Shown: positions 20,802 through 33,908, counted from the first letter of the stretch. The stretch is 64,000 nt of DNA from Haliotis asinina (GCF_037392515.1 NC_090291.1:31172001-31236000); one strand, 5' to 3'. Made by a program: numbers and translations. The notes: generated by a model not told the origin, from the letters alone.

Positions 20802-23767
20802 ACAACGCAAAGTGTGCACCTCAGCAATGGAATTGTCACATTCACAACTTTTTTGAGCACTTTCAAACTTATGCAAAGATATTAATAACACTTTCTCATT
20901 CCTCTTAACAGTTTGCACCCAGGACGTAATGTGTGAAAGAACGGGTACCAATGTAGTACTCTATAGTTTTATTGACGATGGAATTTTTGCCTTGAACGAA
21001 ATACCACGACATCGGTTCATGGTTTTTGACAAAATTATATTGACAACAAGCATTAAATAGTTGTGATTTAAGTCAGTCGTTGTGACCGGACTGGACATAA
21101 TGTGTGCATCACATTTGTCAGTAGTTCCCATACATAGGGCCTGTAAGGCCTGCGAGGCGCTACTTCCTGTACTAAACTGCTTCCCTGCTCACTTTGCGCG
21201 CGCCAACTTGCGATATGCGAGATTGAGCTCAGCTTACTTCCGGTGCCAGATTTCCGATGACAAGTATATATTCAGGAACCAGTGCTGCTTCCAAATTGCC
21301 CGACTTCCAAATAGGACGTTTTAAGACCGAACCAAGTTTACAAGCATGCTTGGCGTTCACAGCTGTCGACAGTTGTAATAGCTGGCTAATTTGGGGATGG
21401 TTTCATCGAAAATTTGTAATTCCTGCAAGGATTATCGGTTCCTTACTGTCCACTCACAACTATGAGACCATTCGAAAATGTATCAAACGTTGTTTGTCTC
21501 CGGACTTGCTAAGGTCTTGCGACCACCATGACATGCCTAAAGGGCCTTATTGACAAGAAGGTTCTTTGAATTTGGTTTCTAAATAAGCGTTAACTTTGTG
21601 TTCATTTGATTATCAAAGTTGAGTCTCTGATTACTATCACAATCGTCGTCATTATTATCCATTTGATAACATTGAAGGTGAATATATTTTGTCCAAATTT
21701 CAGTGGGGTCCACTAGGTTGAAACGTCCACTTTACGCCTGTTCTCACTAATGAGGTGTAAATGGGCAAGCGTCAAACATTAGCTGCACAAAATGTAAGTA
21801 AAAACATCTTACATAAAAAGTTTGTCTTATGGACTATTACACATCACCTTTTCAGCAGCACAATTCGACAAACAACCATGCAGCTGTTATTTAAAAGTGA
21901 CATCTTGAATTATACAATATCATCACTCGATACATACGTGATATATTTTTCAGACTAGAGAATTAAGTGACAATGTCAAAGAATTATTTGAGTAACTTAT
22001 CAAATATTCTTCATGGCTTTGGCGATTTAGTAACATACATGTCTGCTCAAACAATATGTATGTCAACAGACTTCTAATCATTATTACTCAGATTTGTTTT
22101 TAAAAATACCAACAAATTGCAAAAGCAGCCTCAAATCAAAACCGACAACAAGATTTGCCGACAACCTGTGGACGTGGTAGCAAAATTATTGATTGATTGC
22201 CACTTGCGAAAACATGAAACTTGAATAAGAAACAAATGAGTAACGTATGTGTATGTATTTCGATCCATAAAATTATGCTTTTTTTCAAAACAAAAAAGAT
22301 CCAGGACTAATCCAGATGTTATTATGATATGTTAATGTCTGATAAGCTACTAAAGTTGTAATTGTGCCATTCATTCGCAAATCAATTCTCCTATCCCATT
22401 ATACAATCATACATTCATTTCAGCGTTCGTATCATTCAGAGAGGAGGCCATCTCTTTGCCAACACGTAGCTCATTATGTGAAAATAAAACATCATGATAT
22501 AACACCAATAGCCAGTTTACGTATTTCTGGATTCAAATAATGTGACATTTACGCTTGAAACCGCCAACAACATGTTGCTGCCTTCGTTACCACCTATAAC
22601 GTGTCTATCAGTTACTTTAGCATCCCCTGGCTGAAAACTGGACCACCAAATAATGCCCCATCATCACTCTCCTGTTTGTTACGATGGTGTTTAAAACACT
22701 TTGTAACATGTTTAACATGACGTCTTTAATTATGCAAAGTATCACCTGAATTTTAAACATTACCTCATAAAACTGACGTGGTTTCTCTCTCAAAATGTGT
22801 CTGCTGTTTGATGACTGTCGCCACGATACGTAGGTGTTGAAAAAGCCGATTATATTGTTTCGAGCACTTAATTCCGTGAGCTCTAGTAACGTATGCATCG
22901 GTTACGTATGCATATTTTCAATGGTTTTCATTTTCACTTTTACACATCTATACACACAGCTAATATGAACTGTAATACAATACTGGAATTATTATATATG
23001 ATTATACTGTTGTTGGTAATATATATTGCACAAAGTGGTATAAAACTTAAAGTAATTATTGGTATGGTAACATATCATGTATTGCTTCATTTCTACGCAT
23101 CTTGTTTATGGCTTTGAAAAGAATTGTTTCCAGTATTGAACTGTAGTTACAGTGAAAACTTTTCGTAATTGATTTGGAGAATGTTGTGAAAATATATCAT
23201 TGATACTGTAAGTACCTGAACCTAGAATGGTGCGTTGCGACACTGTCGTCTAGAAAAACATAACGTGTGTATCCAAATTTGGCGACGTTTCAACACGCTA
23301 TTTCAACTATTCCGATTTGGATGGTTTGGCTTCTTATTCTCACTTGAATGTTTCGTAATACGTGTATTCTTCTTTAAATACTTAATCTGAAACCCAGTCT
23401 GCAATTTCAAAATGACGGTCTTACATTTAATGTGTCATCTTTGACATGGCGACAGTGACGTAGGTACCGTTTTGCCAGCATCGACTTATCCTGCATTGCC
23501 AATATATGGACAGACGACATGAAACAGTATTTAATGGGTAGGGCGAATAGATGACTTTGTGAATAATGCAAATACTGGGCTCAATATTTGTTGGATTTTG
23601 AACGAACGGCTGTCGACATCAGTTGTACCTTATTAGTGAGAACGAGAGTTTAATATTTCCAAAGAGTAATTCATGGCATTGAGATTTATATAAAGAAGTC
23701 GCCTGTAAATACTCTTCACCGCTGAATGACATTTAAGAAGACATAGCATCAACGATTGGAGGCGGTT
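20802..23767. other. Downstream flank of SLC6; no gene recognised
   Basis: Contains the SLC6 3' UTR at its start (candidate ATTAAA at 21052). Short open frames here look like chance. No repeat with recognisable ends was found. Confidence 0.5.
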
Positions 23768-23922
23768 GTTGGATCAATAGCATGAGCATCGAGCCATGCA
23801 TATGGGATACGATGACGTGTCAACCAAGTCAGCGAGCCTGACCACCCGATCCCGTTCAGCAGTCTGTGACGTTAACCATTGGTTGCTGAAGACCAGTAAT
23901 AACCCGAAGCTTCATGAGAAGG
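23768..23922 (+). repeat. R1 repeat
   Basis: GGATCAATAGCATGAGCATC, GTCAACCAAGTCAGCGAGCC and TGACCACCCGATCCCGTTCA are in R1 order; the left third is missing. Confidence 0.8.
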
Positions 23923-24704
23923 AAGTGAAATGATAGAATGATTCATAATGAAATAATACAAATTTCTGTGAAAACATCTCTGAGACAGCTGCATCAATGA
24001 ACATCCAGGCCACTGATTGGCTGGAGAGTATTCCCGCCATGTTCGCTTTTGGACGAATAAATTAGTGATCACTTCTCTTGACATTTCCCTCCTATATTCC
24101 AGGGTGGGTCACAATGGCAGCCTTTAAACATACCAAACACTCCATGGACCACCAAAGTTAGCTGTTAGTTTTGAATTACATTAATCCACTCGATGCTTAA
24201 GAACTTTACATTAAACTGTTTTAATGACGCCAGGAAAAGGCTCATGGCATCGCATTTGCCTCGACTAGGGCATACAGGCCAGTGAAATCCTTCTCAGGCA
24301 ATATTGCGTGAGTGAGTAAAACAGTGAGTCGTGTTTTACGCTTATTTTAGCAATATTCCAGCGGTATTCCAGCAATATTCCAGCAATATATAGGGGGTGG
24401 GTGGAAGGGAACACCAGAACAAACTTTACACAAAGTACCTAAGTGACGGGTGGAACCCCGGCCTTCGGCGCGACTCAACGTTTTAAGCACAGGGCTGGAC
24501 GAAAGTTGAAATGATAATACAGTAAACGATTGTTGAATAAACATTCAAGTAAACATCGTGTGTAATTTGGGCTGTTAGTATGACCTTGATCTCTGACTGT
24601 CCAATGAGTGTTAAACTCTCCCCCAACTTAGGCTATCACACGATATTCGTAACACGTCTGTCATCACCATCTGGTTACTTGGGGGACACATTCAGCAAAT
24701 CATT

Positions 24705-24948
24705 TACGTTGCCATAATCCAGCTATATGGCGTCGGTCTGTAAATAGTCGAGTCTGGACCAGACAATCCTGGGATCAACAATGCAAGCAACAATCTACGC
24801 ATACTGAGATACGAAGATATGTGTGGACCACGTCACCGAGCCCGCCATCCGATACCATTATTCGTCTTTTACAATAGTTAACAGTTTACAACAGTCATGG
24901 GTTACTAAAGATCAGTTCTAGTCGGATCTTCATGAATCTATAGCGGAT
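24705..24948 (+). repeat. R1 repeat
   Basis: ATAATCCAGCTATATGGCGT, CGGTCTGTAAATAGTCGAGT and CTGGACCAGACAATCCTGGG, then a diverged right half. Confidence 0.8.
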
Positions 24949-25107
24949 GTATGGACGTAATCTAATGACATCATAAGCTTTGATATATGCGACTGGTATA
25001 ACTCACAAAACCACCAGATTGCCTAAATCGATTCTACTACATCTGCTATCTGGATTCTCACGGGATGACTCTAAAAACATGTCGCTGATCGGCCAACCTA
25101 ATGCCAG

Positions 25108-25290
25108 TCTCAGTGACTTTAGCTTTTGACAAGCAACCCATGCTTCTCATAAGAGGCGATTAGCGGGGTCGGGTGGTCAGGCTCGAGAATTCGGAAGACA
25201 CTTGTCATAATATCCCAGATGCGTACATCTATACTCATGCTGTGGATCACTGGATTGTCTGGTCCAGAAGTGATTATTTACAGACTGTCG
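25108..25290 (-). repeat. R1 repeat
   Basis: ATAAGAGGCGATTAGCGGGG, TCGGGTGGTCAGGCTCGAGA and GTGGATCACTGGATTGTCTG are in minus orientation; it faces the copy at 24705. Confidence 0.8.
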
Positions 25291-25299
25291 CCAAACCAA

Positions 25300-28190
25300 A
25301 CCAAGGCAGACTCATACTGGAATAACATGTAAAATCAGGGACTGTCAGTCTCAAGTGTCTGAAGGAAACTGTTCCACAGAATCAAACAGGCAGTTGAAAC
25401 TCTTAGACAAAAAAGGAGTTCACGTGTTTTAGAGAATAAATCGGGCAAATATATATATCAAAAGTATGCACATTTTAATGCAACATTACTAGTATCTGAT
25501 AACGAAGAAAATGATCACATGATAACGTCAAATATTTCTGAAATCACTGAAATCTAACACTTCTGTAAATGCTTCATCATAAATGTCTCTCTACAATAAC
25601 ATCATGTATACTTCAAACGACATTTTCAATTTAAATATTTACATTCTTTACTTGTGCTATCAGCCTGTTATGAATAATAATATTGTCCTTTGAAGTCATT
25701 GGCAGTTGTTTACCTGTAATTATCACTGCCGATAATTACAAGCCCTCAAGCACTTTTATTTGTTACTGTTTGTGGCAGTGGCGTGGTGGTGATGATGTTA
25801 AAGCTTAATCAAGCATAGGGATTTGTTTGTGCCTTTGCTTTGTAAATCAAGCATTACCTCCATTATAAGTAGCTTTTTAACAACAAAACATTGCGAGAAG
25901 CATTTTTAACAACAAAAATTTTCTTGCAACATAAGCAATACGTATCGCAATATATGCTTTTGCATCGCAATATATGACAATGTGAAAATTCTCTGCAATA
26001 CTCACCCGACTTACTGAATCTTCAAGTACAATGTATAACTAGGTGAAACTTCAGTAGAGTTTATAACACTGCCTTACAACACTATAGATGATAGGAAAAG
26101 TTAACAAACATTATGGCACATAAAGCTTGCGACATACTAATATGATCAATTATGAGCTACCGGGTGGTGCAGAGGAAGACACTGTCCTCAGGGAGGCATC
26201 TATCTCTTTGAAATCAAGTTTCAAGAATTTGAACACAGTGAATGAGAATGAAATTGATTTCTCTTTGGTGCGAACCACGTACAAAGGGGAAGTAATTAGT
26301 ATCGCAGAGGGCAAATGTAGTGATGATATATATGTTAGTGATGATGTAGCTCTGGGCATGTGTTCTCGCCTGCAGTCTAGTTCTGTTCGCTTTATTTCAA
26401 CAAGTATAAACTGGCTACCTCACCCGACATGTGGGAGAGACGCGACAGTATCCTATCTTAGACAATAACATGTGATGAAACTGTCAAACAATCGATTCAG
26501 TTCTTTTACTTTTTCAAAAACAATCATTATACAACAAGACTTCCTTAGTGTTACAGGCGTCGATAAAGAGATTTTGTCTGGAAACGTGCGGAGACAACTG
26601 ATTGTCTCAAGCAAACTAAATTCCCGTTTGATTACAAGGCCGAATATATGTAACGCTGTTGACCTCTGAAATAGACAGAATGGGGAAGAGGAACAAGCAT
26701 ATCAAACTGGCGAACATCTCAGAAGGAGCCTCAGATAACATTCGCCAAGGTCAAAGAGTTGGCGGACATCAGCGAAAATGGACGGAGATTGTTACATGTG
26801 GATAATATAGGCTGCATGTCGCACGGATCGGCAATTCACGACATGACTGCTACACTAAACACGCAACACCATTTGAGAGCGTATTCGCATATACATGATC
26901 GAGATAGCGAGTCCCACTACCGTGCGATGAGTTCTAATTTCGACTAATCATCTTATCTGAATAATTTTGTGCGGATCATGTGCCCCTCAAAATGGCAGCG
27001 TAAACACAATCGATAAATTAGATGTTAGGATCATTTTATTACATTTTAATAATTTATCGGACTTTTTAGACATCAAATCGGAGAAAGGATTTTCCTTGGA
27101 AAAGTCGGAGTAACTCCGCTGAAATCGGAGAGGTTGGAATTCTTGTAATATATAATATCCATTTGTTTATGTCTTCCTAATTAGGCGTTCCACCTTTTTT
27201 GCATATGCATATAACAAACTTTCTGCACCCCTCCTCTGGATCCGCCTATGCTTGGAATGTGCTGGACATGTTTCCAAGGTGTAAGCTGACTCTGTGGAAT
27301 GGTGGCTATGGCTTGCCTATCACATTCTAATATAACTGCAAACAGAACAAAGCACATGGATCAAATCATTCAAAGCAAATATCTTGACTTAGGGAATTCA
27401 AACTGTTACTTCAAGTCACTACATCATCTTGGTAATTTTAGAATTGTACCATTGCTCCATTGCTGATGCCGTACACTAACTACAAAGTTACTGTCAAAAC
27501 ATTTGCTCGGGACAGCCATAGAAACTCGGGTGAAAATGAAGTATTCATTCTCACCTGCAGGTCCTATTGTTCCCTTGTTCTCATAAACAAGGTTTATACT
27601 TAGAAATGACAACGGATTTGAACTTTGGTATTTTGGTTTCAGAAAAGGGAGAGATTGTCACAGTATCTTACCGTACGATGCTGAGGTCGGTGAAGGGAGG
27701 ATGCTGTCTCCAGTGATCGCGATATCTTGGTAACATCGTAATCGGCAAGACTGCAGGGAACGTCCATTGTGTGTTGTGCTCTGTGTCTATAGTTTGGCGG
27801 CTTCTTTATTGGGAAGAGAAAACTAAATAAAATGAGGATATACACGTGGCCGTTGTTGGTAGTCTTCCTTACTTTGTACTAGGATATATTATTATGGTGC
27901 AAAACGATTGTATTGTAATTGACGTGTACTTATTGGCCTGAAGAAATTAATGTTGACAGCAAACAACGAAATATTCAGTAGATGACTAATATTGGCGGGT
28001 CTGCCATGATACTCTCGCAAAAAAACAAACACGCAAAACCCAAATAATATGAAAATTTGGTGTTGTTCAAGGACGTGTAGATCAGCGAAAAGCAAACATA
28101 CTTGAATGAAATTTTGTGGAGCAGTGCATTTCTATCTTGTCCATATTTCATGAGAATAACAGTCATCACAGTCATTACTATACTGCTGTG
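25300..28190. other. No gene recognised; two unassigned open frames
   Basis: The longest frame, 26127-26468 plus (113 codons, MINYELPGGAEEDTVLREAS near its start), has ordinary amino-acid composition but no domain I know; 26472-26669 follows in another frame. They could be an old transposon or pseudogene remnant. The remainder is AT-rich with no structure seen. Confidence 0.3.
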
Positions 28191-28194
28191 CACC

Positions 28195-28625
28195 AGGTGG
28201 TGTTGAAGTCAGTACCTCGTATGACCACCTCTAGCTGCTACCAGTGCCCGACCCCTCCTGGGTACAGGTCAAATCAGTCGTTGGATGTTTTGTTGTGGAA
28301 TCTTTCTCCATTGCTCCTGAAGCATGTGGAACAACTATTAAAGATTATGTGGAGAATTACGACGTCGACATACCCGTCTATCTCTCAGATCCGAAAGGTG
28401 TTCGACTGGGTTGAGATCCGGGTTCTGGAGGGCAAGGGAAGGGTATTGATATTGTTATTGGCCAGGTAGTCCACGGTGGCGTGGCACGTGCTGTGTAGGG
28501 CCTGGCGTTGTCCTGTTGGAAGAGCTGTCCTTGGCGGTCTACAAGGTGAACGGACGTTGAATGTGGTCAGTGCATCGAATAATTTCGGCACCACGTTCTG
28601 GAGAACGCATGCAACAGGTTGATGG
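28195..28625 (-). mobile_element. Tc1/IS630-like transposase fossil
   Basis: Minus strand encodes ATVDYLANNNINTLPLPSRT, followed in other frames by residues of the DLNPIEH..D..DRR.RRR..P segment (28420-28280) and preceded by a QDNARPHTA remnant (28500). This is the end of an IS630/Tc1-type transposase. Stops and frameshifts throughout. Confidence 0.75.
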
Positions 28626-29950
28626 CTTCAGACAGCTGGAGATGTAAAACACTGGCATCTAAAAGAAGGTATTTGCTGTTTTCACATGGTTTTGGAATAG
28701 TAAGGCTATCATGATTGCACGAAATCCCTGTAAATGTATTTTTAAACAGTTTCGAAAATGTTTTTAATTAAAGTTTCATGAACAAAAACACTTAATAGTA
28801 GTTCCACCTATAACTGTTGAAACCCAACTTTCAACAAAGTAAAATTTAGAAATACTTCAGTTAAATTAAGACCACCATTGTTGACAAGCCGACATGTCAC
28901 GTTCGTCCTCTTGCATAGTGTAACCCATCAGTTGTTTCAGTTCATGTTCAGGTGGCAAAAGCCATAAATCAGAAAACACAAAATAACGATGCTTACCTGA
29001 CAAGTGGCATATACAGTATCACAAACCCTTGATCCAACGTTCAGAATGATATCTTTTTGTGAAATCACCATCTCATATGTAAAATCAATCTCATTTATCT
29101 GACAAAATTATTTCATTCGGTACAACGGACAAGTTAACCCATTAATTGAAAACCGCATCTCCCTCGTTATATATGCCAATGAGAATATTGGTATTCTGTG
29201 GAACAAAGACTTTCCGTTATGAAAGAAAACATCCCCGTAACCTAATAGCAGTTTTAATAACGTCATCAAACGTCGCATCTGGTTTTAAATAGGCATGGCA
29301 ATATTCTAAATGAAAGAACTTTCCCTTTGATGACTAAAGGGAAATCCAATGCAATCAGAAATGAAACATGAATAGAAGAGTTATTCATTTATATTTTGCG
29401 AAACTATTTGAATAAATACTCCAAACGTTACTTTAATTTTCAATTGTATTTTTGTACATTGTTCTTGCTATCAGCCGTATTATTGTTACTCATATTCATG
29501 TGGAAGCATTACACGGACTTATCACCACCGGTATGTAAAGCTTTATGACCATCATATGTAACATACGTGTGTACGTTATATACAAGCTTTCAGGTTTTAT
29601 GACAACTGGATGAAATAGTGACGGAATATCTTAATTCACCATGCATAATTAAGTCATTATGTTGGAATAAATACCACTCGGAACACCTGTTGATTACATT
29701 TGAAGATGGGAGCTCGGATCCAGCCAAGGTATGTGTCTGTGCATGTAATAGTTACTAGCCTTACCCGTGCACTTGGCTGATTTCAAACTCGATGTCAGTC
29801 GTGGGATTGTTTGGTCCAGAACCCATTGAACCTGGATGCCGCTGACTTAGGCATTACACAAAAACAACCAAGAAAACATGCAATGATTTCTATTTTTATC
29901 CAGCATCATGATCTTGGTCAGGTAAGAGGGAAAGTAGTAATCTCCTTCAT
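28626..29950. other. Intergenic, nothing recognised
   Basis: AT-rich, short random open frames only. Confidence 0.4.
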
Positions 29951-29954
29951 TAAA

Positions 29955-30128
29955 CACTGGAAGCTGTCAAAATCGGCATCTGTCCAATCCGGCAGTTATC
30001 AACACTGGCATAAAATCTCAGTCTCGTTCGTGGCTCGTACATTATCATCCGCTCTACAACCCGGCACATTGTCTAAAGCAGATTACTTCTTCAGTCCCAG
30101 TAAGTGCCGGTTTAGTCAGTTTCCACTG
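29955..30128 (+). mobile_element. Pogo-like MITE
   Basis: Starts CACTGGAAGCTGTCAAAATC and ends GTCAGTTTCCACTG, TA following. Same internal order as 49446-49621 (CTGTCCAATCCGGCA, TTGTCTAAA, CCCAGTAAGTGCCGG). No coding. Confidence 0.8.
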
Positions 30129-30975
30129 TAGATTACTCTGAAAACCGTTCTACAGTTCCCTCTTCACGTGAGTAACGTTTCACGGAGCAGCGTTTTTCTT
30201 TTTTCACAATGCCTCGTTGGACTGATGCATGAGGAAAGCTGAAAGTGAAGCAGTGTGGTTTGAATTCAGTGTAATACTCACGGGATCTGCCGAGAGTGTC
30301 ACTGAATATCATACTAAAATATAATGCGTTGACTGGACTATATTTGCCGCTTTACTTTTTACTGTATGTTCACTTTAGGCCAGAACATAATGGATAGTAT
30401 GTACACTACATACAAACCACTTAAGTCACCTTTATCCAATGAACAACATTTGGAATTTGGAACTACCATGCCAAATCTTCTGAACTAGTAATGCAAGCAT
30501 TGTGCTTCACACTGCCATATTACCATTACAAAATTCATCGTTTCAGATACGACCGTGAACTCAGAGTACCAAATACAAGTAGCATAAATTTGAGTAAGCA
30601 GATGGTCCAATTACTGTGCTCGCTGGTGTTGCATTGTTCATGCTGACTTGTAATAGAATCAATATAACACGACTTTCCAATTAATTGCTGGATTTTGTGA
30701 AATCAAATACGAAGCATTATATACGTATGTGGCTCTTGCTCCCGAAACCTGTTCTGCCCTGAGTCAGAATGTAAAAGAGTTGAAGGTTTCAAATTCATCA
30801 CGATAGTCTTTGATACTCGAGTAAGCCACGTATCTTTCATTCTGAGAGGAAACGAAACGAACGTACTGTCACTTCTCCTAGACTAATGTTGTATACATAT
30901 TTGCTTATCACGTCGGATAATTTGCCAATAATTACTTCACAGTAATGTATCAAAGTTTTTTCTTACTTCAGTAAA

Positions 30976-31119
30976 ATGATCAGCATCTTACTCGTCTTCA
31001 TCCTCATCACTGTCATGGATGTTACAGCCAAAGACAATGGCTATGCTGACAGTGATGTTGATGGTCGTGCGGGGAGAGACAGCGATAGAGGAATTATGAG
31101 AAAATCCATTGAATCAGAG
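30976..31119 (+). CDS. Peptide A exon 1 (signal peptide and propeptide)
   Basis: 48 codons ending at donor GTAGTA. Likely signal cleavage is after VTA (residue 18). It is alignable along its length with 40341-40487. Confidence 0.68.
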
Positions 31120-31732
31120 GTAGTATTTTTCTCTGCTTGCTGACAATAAAGACAGCCAACATTTAGTGAGGATCTTCAGAGACATGTAGAAGTTTGTATT
31201 CAGGAATAAGACAAAATGTCATGGGTGTCAAGTTCTTTATTGTTTACATAACGTTTTTGGGCTATTCCTTACCCCTTCGTCAGGTGGATGAACTATAAGT
31301 TTGTGGAAACTATAAAGATGAAGTTGACATCCATCACATTTTCTCTTATTCCTCTTCTTTTAGTTTATAAATGCCGCGTTGAGGTGAAGATGCCAGCTTT
31401 ATCATGCAAGTGACTTAGTAAATAGTTTTAAGTCACCCCAATGGACTGGATTCCAAAATTGCTGTAAAGGCTTTATTATCCCAAAAATCAAACGTAAATC
31501 AGTCGTGTCAGCTCATGATTGCATTAAAATAACCAACTGTACCTTGATTCGCCGTGGATATTGGTTGTTATTCTCCACATATTTTTAAATCAGGAAATGA
31601 GGCTTCAGTGTTGGTGTGTAACTTATTACTAGCACTGTCTCAAGAGATGTCACGAAAGAGAGTTTTTGGCTTACTGTGTTTCAGTGGCTGTCAGCTGACG
31701 GGAATACACCACCACCGGGAAAACTCATTTAG
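30976..31732 (+). CDS. Predicted small secreted peptide A (two exons, 63 aa)
   Basis: I do not recognise this gene. Exon 1 (30976-31119) starts with ATG and encodes a classical signal peptide, MISILLVFILITVMDVTA. A mature part of about 45 residues follows, acidic then basic (GRAGRDSDRG, MRKSIESE). The donor is GTAGTA, phase 0. Exon 2 (31685-31732, acceptor CTGTGTTTCAG) reads WLSADGNTPPPGKLI and a TAG. An AATAAA lies 66 nt past the stop (31798). A paralogue at 40341-41658 has the same signal peptide, donor, phase, total length (63 aa), C-terminal pattern (LS.D......PxG[KR]L) and poly(A) spacing, which is the main support. The mature peptide has no cysteine. The Gly-Lys near the C-terminus could be an amidation site, but two residues follow it. 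Possible roles are peptide hormone, pheromone or defence peptide; none is shown. Another frame across exon 2 is also open and similar between copies, so exon 2 is less certain than exon 1. Confidence 0.6.
31685..31732 (+). CDS. Peptide A exon 2 (C-terminus)
   Basis: Fifteen codons and TAG in the phase set by exon 1. LSADGNTPPPGKLI aligns without gaps to LSSDMTAAPTGRLS of copy B, with the stop in the same place. One extra Trp codon is present at the start. Confidence 0.5.
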   Translation, partial: WLSADGNTPPPGKLI

Positions 31733-31797
31733 ATATTCTCCACACTGGGACCAGACATATAACCGATTGTGTAATGTCCAATGGCAAAATTGAATAC

Positions 31798-31803
31798 AAT
31801 AAA
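31798..31803 (+). terminator. Poly(A) signal of peptide A
   Basis: AATAAA 66 nt downstream of the predicted stop, in the same relative place as in copy B. Confidence 0.5.
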
Positions 31804-32020
31804 ACTGTATTTTGAACTTTTGTTTAGTACACCGTTTAAATCAAAGAGGCACTCGTGAAGATCAACCGCCTTGTGGTGGTTAGTGCCTCGGCGTCCGACT
31901 TGACAGCGGAAAGCTGGACGCAACGGCGATTTTTAAAAAAGAAAATCCGACACACGTAAAAATGTGCACTGAAAAAAAACACCTAAGACTGTTATTGATC
32001 TGTAAAGTTGAGAGAGAGAG

Positions 32021-32112
<92 letters not shown>

Positions 32113-32611
32113 GGTTATGTATACCTAGAAAATAATAAATAAAGTTAAATCCAGTGTTTTCTAATAAAACAAGCCAGAATCAGAATATACGTTTACTCTA
32201 TCTTGATCAATTTTAGCATTATAACCCTGGTGATGTTAGAAAGATCTCATAGATGTTAGTATTCATATAATTTGATTTCAGCAATTATTCAACCAATGAA
32301 CAGGTTTGATTAAATGCTGCAATGGAGTCCTTTTGCTTTAGAAAATTATACTTTACGGCTGTGCGTACAAATATAGTTCAAAGCAATGTGTTGACAAGTT
32401 TGCTATTGTGATTTATTTTGTTTAAAAAATTAAATGTTATGGTATGTATCTAGCAAATGTGTCTTAATAGATATCTGGGTATTGTGTTTACACCCATGCT
32501 TATTTGGACTAAATTAAAAGTAACAAGTAGTCATGTGCACAGACTAAAGAGGCTATTATGACATTATACAGATAATAAAATAAAGTTGGAAATATACCAT
32601 GTGAAGATTTA
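31804..32611. other. AT-rich spacer with AG/TG microsatellite
   Basis: Apart from the microsatellite at 32012-32112 I see no gene or recognisable repeat. Confidence 0.5.
32012..32112 (+). repeat. (AG)n(TG)n microsatellite
   Basis: A short AG run passes into about 44 TG units. Confidence 0.98.
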
Positions 32612-33906
32612 TAGTCTGGTTCATAATTATTGAGAATTTTTCTTCTTACTTTGAGCTATCCTAACACCTCAACTGATTCACTGATACTTAAAACTAAGTA
32701 ATGGTATAAAGGAGGTAACTCATCTTGGCCTACTGAGTATAGTACAATTAGAGTTACCTCCCCTGAATTTGTAGCAGACGTCATTTTCCTCAGCACTGTC
32801 AACAATGTCTGCTGAAGATAAAAGAAGGTTGATTTTTGAGTTGTGTAATCAAGGAATTGATGATGTAAATACATTGGCAGAGAGAACAGGAACTCCTCTT
32901 TCTACTGTGTATAGGATTAGGAAGAATTTTAAAGAGGGAAAGGATTTTGGGCACCAGAAAGGAGCAGGGAGACCCAGAAAATTGGACTTCTCAGATCGCG
33001 TCCGGCTGGGAATTTTAGCGTCTAAAAAGCAAAGGGCAAGCATCTCCAACATCAGGTATGAAATGATAGAAAGGGGATCAACAGTTGTATCGAAATCTAC
33101 AGTTAGAAGAAATTTGATTGATCTTGGATGGGAGAAAAAGACTGGAATTCCTTCTCCTCTCATGAAACAAGAACATAAAGACAGGCGTGTTGAGTGGTGT
33201 TTGGCACATGCAAACTTTGACTGGGAAAATGTGATTTTTACTGATGAAAGCTCAATATGGGTATATCCCAATAATGTGAAAATATGGACAAAGTCTGCGT
33301 CAGCACCGTTGTATCGACGACCTAAATACAGCCCAAAGTTTCATGTATGGGGAGGGATATCCTTATTAGGAACGACCCCGCTGTGTGTGTTTGAGGGAAA
33401 TCTGACAAGTCAACGCTACACTAACATATTAGATAATTTTCTCCTTCCAAGTGCACATGTGTTTTATGGAAATGACTGGATTTTGCAGCAAGATAATGAT
33501 CCTAAACACATCGCAAAACATGCCAAGCAGTGGTTTCAGGAGAAAAATGTGACTGCATTACCATTTCCTGCATATAGTCCTGACTTAATCCCATTGAGAA
33601 CATTTGGGGGATGATGAAGGAATGTGTGAATCAAAAGGGTTGACAAAAATTGAAGACATGAAGAGAGAAGTGGTCCGATACTGGGACAGCTTAACTCACG
33701 AGACACTAACCTCTCTGATAGGAAGTATGCCTACCCATCTTAGACTGTGCCGTGAAGCTCAAGGAGACTTGATACAATATTAAATTGTTACCTACACAAC
33801 ATGAAAAGGTCAGTTCACTTTCACAATACATTCAATTTTATCTGATTTGTTCTCGTTTAATAATATGAAATGCTTTAGCTATTCTCAATAATTTTGAACC
33901 ATACTG
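32612..33906 (+). mobile_element. Tc1-like DNA transposon, nearly intact (DD34E)
   Basis: Element of 1,295 bp flanked by TA on both sides (32610-32611 and 33907-33908). The ends are an imperfect inverted repeat of about 26 bp: TAGTCTGGTTCATAATTATT at the left, and AATAATTTTGAACCATACTG at the right. It carries one transposase gene (32805 onward). The leader holds GGAGGTAACTC and GAGTTACCTCC as an internal inverted pair (32710 and 32750). The TIRs and single lesion imply recent activity. Confidence 0.9.
32805..33784 (+). pseudogene. Tc1-like transposase, one frameshift
   Basis: Cut-and-paste transposase. Residues 1-50 form a helix-turn-helix ([20 protein letters not shown]), followed by a GRPRK motif near residue 56, a second HTH (SKSTVRRNLIDLGW) and a DDE core. 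Catalytic Asp147 lies in FTDESSIW and Asp230 in LQQDNDPKH. The DLNPIEN box holding the third acidic residue is broken by loss of one base near 33588; after it the frame continues (WGMMKECVNQKGLTKIEDM) to a TAA at 33782-33784. Spacing of the second Asp to Glu is 34 residues (DD34E). The length, about 325 codons, is normal for the family. Confidence 0.88.
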
Positions 33907-33908
33907 TA

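Noticed and set aside
32012-32112. Z-DNA or regulatory TG tract
   Set aside because: Long TG runs are common in animal genomes and nothing ties this one to a gene.
32849-33271. 140-codon minus-strand frame
   Set aside because: Shadow of the Tc1 transposase on the other strand.
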